A stretch of 64,000 nucleotides of DNA, from the NCBI GenBank assembly GCA_011033025.1, contig WFMF01000149.1, positions 1 through 64,000 of the forward strand. The letters are read 5' to 3'. Source of the DNA: Beroe forskalii. Its lineage: Eukaryota; Ctenophora; Nuda; Beroida; Beroidae. Both the position numbers and the translations under genes were made by a program. The notes beneath the pieces were generated by a model. It had not been told where the DNA came from. It saw nothing but the letters and a program-made list of their open reading frames with translations, and did no database searches. Of this stretch, positions 59,154 through 64,000 are shown piece after piece (the stretch's first letter is position 1; each line of letters opens with the position of its first letter).

Positions 59154-59223
59154 TGATATTGAACATATCGACCTATCAGCGCTCGAGTATACGGTCAACT
59201 CGCGCGCTGATTGGTCAATGTCA
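59154..59223. repeat. CCAAT-type palindromic element, copy 2
   Basis: TGATATTGAACATATCGACC then TATCAGCGC on the left, and GCGCTGATTGGTCAATGTCA on the right; flanks ACCGAAATTT and AAATGAACCT match the copy at 60.6 kb. Confidence 0.7.
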
Positions 59224-59393
59224 AATGAACCTAGGTGGGTATTGGGTAAGCTTCTACACTCGATAATAATGAGTATCATCTCGCATCTGTCAAAAGATGA
59301 CATTTCTCTTATGGAGTGAACACTGCTCCACCCTCCATGTGTGTGAGATACTTGCATTATTACTATCAGGAGTCACATACACAGGGGGAGTGA

Positions 59394-59436
59394 TGACGTC
59401 ATTATCAGGGGTTAGAATAGGGAGTTGATGACGTAA
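59394..59436. repeat. TGACGTCA palindromic element, 43-bp copy, forward
   Basis: TGACGTCATTATCAGGGGTT then AGAATAGGGAGTTGATGACG; the right site is TGACGTAA. Confidence 0.85.
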
Positions 59437-59576
59437 CACCCATTCATGCTCCACGTATTGTTATCAGTAGGTAACTAGATAATGGCGAGCAGCTCTACTT
59501 TTAGTAAGTCTCTTAGTGCAACTAAAGGGCTCATGACAATAGACGCAATCAGACACCCTAACAATTTGTAGATTGG

Positions 59577-59630
59577 GTTACCATGGTAACTATTCAGTTG
59601 CCATAGCAACCACTCCGTTACCATAGTACC
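59577..59630. promoter_or_regulatory. Three RFX X-box-like palindromes spaced exactly 20 bp
   Basis: GTTACCATGGTAAC (59577-59590), GTTGCCATAGCAAC (59597-59610) and GTTACCATAGTACC (59617-59630). The first is a perfect palindrome of the GTTNCCATGGNAAC type. There is no gene within several kb, so the target is unknown. Confidence 0.65.
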
Positions 59631-60554
59631 CATTGAACTGTGTTTGTGTGTGAGTCTTGCAGTATAGCTGTAAGTAGAGTCACGTGATACTAATGCAGCG
59701 AGTTAATTGTTAGTTCCAAAGAATCGGGGAGCTATATAATGGAATCTCATTGACAGACAATGCTATGCTTAGACGACCCTATGAATCATTCAACAGCCTT
59801 GAGCTGTTATCACTGCTGATAGTGACACAAAGATTGTGCGGCAGGGGACCTATTAGCTTTACCGACTCTAACAGGTTGAGTTAGAAGGCTAACACAGCTA
59901 CTGTTAGGTATATGCTGCATGAGAAGGCCACTGTTTGCTGTAAAGACGCTTGGAATAGAGGCTTTTTATAAAGAAGCTTTGTAACGAAGCTTCGCCTCAC
60001 ATTTGAACTCATCCGTTCTACCATTTGCATCAAAAGGCCGCTAAACTCTAAGTTATTTCCGGTTATTCTGTTATTTATTCCTTTCACTCCATTTTAAAAC
60101 TGTTTTTAGGAAGCTTTGTGCTTCTCTCCAAGTTGAAAACAGACAAAGCATACCTTTGGCACAATATTTCCTTTGCAATATTCACTCTCTAATTAAAGTC
60201 ACGGTGGTACTGGTGAATAGATTTTCAAGCAATTTACGGATTGAAAATCCAAATAGTTGTCTATTTTTAAAATATAATATAAGTCGTATTAGGATTTCCA
60301 TTGCATTAGGTTGTAAGAGTGTTCTAGAATCGTTAAATGAAGCATTGCCAAATGCCAGGTTGAATTTCTGTCTTTACAGTAACACATTAGACGTTTGTAA
60401 TAAATTGAACTTATCGGAAATTCGATAAATCACGAAAAATTTCTGTTTGTGGTGCAGAGAATAGAGTTCAGGGATTTGATTAAGAATTCATGCTCTCTGC
60501 ATCATTTGCTGTCGAGTGTCGATACTATGGATCCGTAGCAACCCGAAATCGTCA
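59631..60554. other. No gene seen
   Basis: AT-rich, short unrecognised frames. Confidence 0.5.
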
Positions 60555-60615
60555 TGACATTGACCAATCAGCGCACGAGTTAATGATCAACTCACGCGCT
60601 GGTTGGTCAATGTCA
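60555..60615. repeat. CCAAT-type palindromic element, copy 3 (best preserved)
   Basis: TGACATTGACCAATCAGCGC on the left is mirrored by GCGCTGGTTGGTCAATGTCA on the right with one mismatch, around ACGAGTTAATGATCAACTCA, which is itself partly palindromic. Confidence 0.8.
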
Positions 60616-60784
60616 AATGGACCTCTGGTTAAGCTAAAACGCCACCGATACCATTTGGTACGGGGGTCACTGTGGAACCTATCAAAAGCAACGTGACATT
60701 AAAATTACATGACGTAAGGGTAGAATGGGAGGATCAATACCCATAATATATTACACCCTCGAGCTAGACATAGATTGTTCCATT

Positions 60785-60826
60785 TCATCAACTCACTACT
60801 TTAAGCTATGATAATGACGTCATTCA
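60785..60826. repeat. TGACGTCA palindromic element, inverted orientation
   Basis: TTCATCAACTCACTACTTTA then AGCTATGATAATGACGTCAT, with AAACCGC as outer arm. Confidence 0.8.
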
Positions 60827-61194
60827 AACCGCTCAATGCTCCAGCACCATTCATCATTCCCCGATATCATTTCCCAATGAAATCAGAGTTATAAGCTATA
60901 AACTACCGGTTTGAATGGGGTTTATTAAAGCTACCCAAATAAAGGTAAGTCTTTGATAATAACCCCGCCATTCCATTATTAAATCCTTTCAATGCAGGAA
61001 TACTCCCATTTTAATCAAACTCCAGGTTTGTGATTTGCCGGCCGTTTGCTGATTTGTTTAGCGTTTGAGGTGAACATGGTACTTTATTAACAGTTCTAAG
61101 CTTGCTTGGTTTTTGATAAATTCCGTTTTGTATCATCTCAATTTCTGTTACAGCACAATTAAGTTAGCAACCAAAACCACGATCTATCTCGCAA
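60827..61194. other. No gene seen
   Basis: AT-rich sequence without features. Confidence 0.5.
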
Positions 61195-61321
61195 AGAATG
61201 AATAATTTTCTTTATTCTCTTCTTAGCTCAGCGAAGTGAAACGAACTTTTTCTGAAATTCTGAGAAAAAGTTCGTTTCACTTCGCTGAGCTAAGAAGAGA
61301 ATAAAGAAAATTATTCATTCT
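61195..61321. repeat. Perfect 59-bp-arm hairpin
   Basis: AGAATGAATAATTTTCTTTA (start of the left arm, 61195-61253) is followed by a 9-bp spacer and its exact reverse complement (61263-61321). Over 59 bp I see no mismatch. It contains no gene. Confidence 0.93.
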
Positions 61322-62560
61322 ATTATGCGGCTCATAAACAATTATGAGATATTTCAGTTAAAATATCTCGCAAAGATCAATCTGCAGTATACTCAATATG
61401 TGAATATGCAGGATAACCTTTTTTTTGGTGCAACAGACCACAGGTCACCGCAAGATAACTTGCGAAATACTCTCTGAACATCCCCCATCTCTCTATAACT
61501 TAGTAACCGAGTCACTCTCGGGTACCACAGTTCCTCTGTTTTCATAAAATCACAATGTTTGAATCTCGAGTACGTGCTTGAACCGCATATAATCAATACG
61601 TGACCGTTATACTGCAGAATTCACGCAAATATAATACGGCGATTAATCGCCGACAATTTGTTTTTTATTACCATGGTGATGACCTCATCAGCCGTGTGCT
61701 TACAGCTCTTTGGTTTAACCCCGCAGGGAGGGTAATATTATTCTATGCGAGTTTATTACATAAAATGATGAATTAAAAAGTCGCGCGGGGGTGTTAAATG
61801 GGGCACCAATATTACAAAATAAACATCGTCAATCTTTGGGTTATGCCCTTATTCGCTATAATACTCGAGCAAGCATCGACCGGAACTGCTTGTTCAATCC
61901 AGATCCGGGGAAAAGTGCCGGAGCTGGGATTAAACCCCTTCCGCGAATGTGTGTACATGAATCGATCGAAAGATTCGTTAAAAGAACGTGCAAATTACAG
62001 TGCGGCGTGCGCGCGATGCTGTAATTTGCTTTTCGTTGAATTTTTGTTGAGATTCGAGCGTTATTTCGACAAACCCTTCTATCGATGCCTGTGCGCACAT
62101 ATGGGTTCCTCCTACTGCGGAACACGCGATCTTCGGATTTGATAAGGTCTTGCAGGATTGGGATTGCCAATAGGTCTGCGTTTCGAGCAGAGGAGCAGCG
62201 TGTTTTGGATTACCGACGTGACAAGAAGCACTTCACGAATGTGATCAGAATTCACGTTTGGTAAAGTGCTTCTGCGGAAGCAGTTCGCAAACCACGGATC
62301 CCATGGATATCGGATATAATTTAATGACAAACAAGGCGTAGTGGCGAAGTGGAGGGCTTCAATCCATCGGTACATCGTTCATTATATTGGTAGAAAATCA
62401 GGATATCTGCAACTTCTCAAGAACTTGAAACTTTGAGGGACTCTTTATTGGTTCAGATAGCCTATGCTTCTAGACTGGTCATTGATTGGATGTTTGCCTA
62501 AAATCTAAAATTGCGATTAATTGCTTTAGAGACAATTGTTAGCCCCAGAGTGCATTTGAT
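61322..62560. other. No gene assigned
   Basis: Overlapping frames of 77-114 codons at 61791-62170 on both strands have no recognisable family. Small hairpins GCAAATTACAG..CTGTAATTTGC (about 61990-62031) and GAAGCACTT..AAGTGCTTC (about 62224-62272) are present. Confidence 0.5.
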
Positions 62561-62587
62561 TATTACTATATTAGCTGCTATTAGCTA

Positions 62588-62815
62588 TAGACTTCGTCTG
62601 GTTGGCTATGTTTACCTCCAGCCTCTGATTGGCTATGGTTACCTTCAGCCTGCATCTGATTGGCTATGGTTAACTACAGACTCCCTCTGATTGGCTATGG
62701 TTAACATCAGACTCGCTCTGATTGGCTATGGTTACCTTCAGCCTCCCTCCGATTGGCTGTTGTTAACATCAGACTCGCTCTGATTGGATGTTGATAGCCT
62801 CAGCAGCTGATTGGG
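62588..62815. repeat. 30-32 bp tandem repeat carrying ATTGG (inverted CCAAT) in each unit
   Basis: Units of the type CTGATTGGCTATGGTTAACA then TCAGACTCGCT repeat about seven times. Each carries CTGATTGG (inverted CCAAT box) and most carry TATGGTTAAC. Confidence 0.85.
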
Positions 62816-62989
62816 TAGATTTGTGCGTGATCAATGAGTCTGAACATATCCATGAAACATAATAATACTAATTTGATTCCTGTCGGCGGTGCGAAGACTG
62901 CGAGAGAAGGATACAATTGTATCATTCTCTCTGCGGGGGTATTCTAACCACTCTCAGAGACTCAGAGAACATCCTATATTCCCTCCTTT

Positions 62990-63029
62990 CCTCATCAACG
63001 CACCATTCTAAACCCTGATAATGACGTCA
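62990..63029. repeat. TGACGTCA palindromic element, inverted orientation
   Basis: CCTCATCAACGCACCATTCT then AAACCCTGATAATGACGTCA. Confidence 0.8.
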
Positions 63030-63190
63030 CATCACCCCTCCTATCATTCTCCCTGCACCTCCTGTAGTAGAGATAGTCTGAAGCTTTTTAGCAAGCTGCG
63101 GCTGGCTGAGAAGCACAATATTAATATAGTGGTCCTGACAGACATATGAGAGCGAGGAGTAGTGGAGTAGTGCGAATAACATCGTGGTAT

Positions 63191-63600
63191 GCAAATAACA
63201 TGTTGTAGTATGCACTTCTAAATGTCCCTCTTGATGTCCCTCTGATATATGCTTGTGTAGGGCAGTAAATTCTACGGACAAAATACATTTTACAGTATAA
63301 ATTGTAACCATTCTGATTTTTGCCCGGTTTTGTCGTTTGAATATTTGCTTTCACATGTTCTGAGTTCTTGCTTTCTGAGCATGGAGTTGCTGTATCGCAA
63401 ATAACATTGTAGTATGCACTTCCAAAAACCTGCCCCTCTCGAGCGATAAACATATTATTATCGCTGTCCCTAGCTATACGCTTGTGTAAGGCTGCCGGTT
63501 GCAAATTTCTACAGACAAAATAGTGACATTTCACAGTATAAAATGTCCGGTTTTGTCGTTTGAGTATTTACTGTCACATGTACTGAGTTCTTGATTTCTG
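63191..63600. repeat. Tandem duplication, period about 206 bp
   Basis: GCAAATAACATGTTGTAGTA, CGCTTGTGTA/TGCTTGTGTA, GGTTTTGTCGTTTGA and ACTGAGTTCTTG-type words recur in order starting at 63191 and 63397. A short triple repeat TCATGT[A/T]CTGAGTTCTTG ends the second copy. The overlapping minus-strand frames (63027-63534) are repeat-derived. Confidence 0.8.
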
Positions 63601-63855
63601 TCATGTACTGAGTTCTTGCTTTCTGTCATGTTCTGACTTCTGGAAGAGAATGACGTGATGCGTTATTCGCTTAGAGCATGGCTGGGAATGCGCTAATAGT
63701 ACTTTTATACCCCAACCGTCCAAGTCTGACACCGTTTTAATGCATATTTTCTGTCTCCATTTCTAAATGTAATATTCTAATGTGAGTAGGGTTTACCGCT
63801 TTTTAGTATCTAGTATTTAGGTGTGTACAATGAAAAGCGAAATTGAACAGAAATA

Positions 63856-63996
63856 ACGGAACTGATTAAACTTAAAGTATCATCATCTTATCGTTGAATG
63901 AAAAAGCTCATTTTCAATTTCCGTTTGTACAGACGAAATTGAAAGAGAACATACTCATTCAACAATGAGATGATGATACGCTTAAATCAGTTCCGT
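63856..63996. mobile_element. 141-bp MITE with about 45-bp inverted repeats
   Basis: ACGGAACTGATTAAACTTAA on the left and the complement of ACGCTTAAATCAGTTCCGT on the right; the arms continue through TATCATCATCTTA and TTGAATGA. An AATTGAAA/TTTCAATT palindrome is in the centre. No coding capacity. Confidence 0.8.
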
Positions 63997-64000
63997 CAAT

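Noticed and set aside
61791..62375. Overlapping 77-114 codon frames on both strands
   Set aside because: They overlap each other on opposite strands and have no recognisable motif; small hairpins in the same place suggest repeat sequence.

Overview
This window is from an intron-rich animal genome. The proteins are clearly eukaryotic (UPF2, VPS72/YL1, PRPF19, an XPNPEP1-type aminopeptidase, a CAMK-type kinase and a B3GAT-like Golgi glycosyltransferase, a family typical of metazoans). Introns are mostly GT-AG, the sequence is AT-rich, and there are many hairpin transposons and short dispersed palindromes. I cannot name the species. A polypyrimidine-AG lies 0-8 nt upstream of every start codon I could place, which points to a lineage with spliced-leader trans-splicing (ctenophores, hydrozoans, flatworms, rotifers and tunicates are among those known). 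I did not find the leader RNA gene here.

Layout: every protein gene is on the minus strand. Read in transcription order from the right: a gene-poor stretch of MITEs and tandem repeats (64000-46035); an intronless XPNPEP1-like gene (46034-44223); a two-exon B3GAT-like gene (43840-42857); a three-exon lysine-rich protein I do not recognise (42428-41573); PRPF19 in ten exons (40741-37238); VPS72/YL1 in two exons (36507-35386); and UPF2, starting at 34747 and running off the left edge. Distances from one stop to the next start are only about 0.4-0.8 kb.

UPF2 has 18 small exons in 5.6 kb, then one intron of about 25.7 kb (29142-3421), then more exons at 3420-544. That intron holds a complete-looking protein kinase gene (5675-4648) on the same strand, a 3.35-kb foldback element carrying decayed reverse transcriptase/RNase H fragments, a 574-bp palindromic hairpin element, a tandem array of Maf/AP-1 type sites and many copies of a short palindromic element bounded by TGACGTCA. 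A tRNA-Arg(CCT) gene lies antisense in another UPF2 intron.

The recognisable genes are housekeeping factors: splicing (PRPF19), nonsense-mediated decay (UPF2), chromatin remodelling (VPS72) and peptide turnover (XPNPEP1). The unusual content is mostly non-coding: the TGACGTCA element family (about 20 copies), a second CCAAT-containing palindrome family, two clusters of RFX X-box palindromes, multi-hairpin elements, and the start-codon acceptor sites. Three conserved exons (two in UPF2, one in the kinase) need one extra base to stay in frame, which suggests residual assembly indels.
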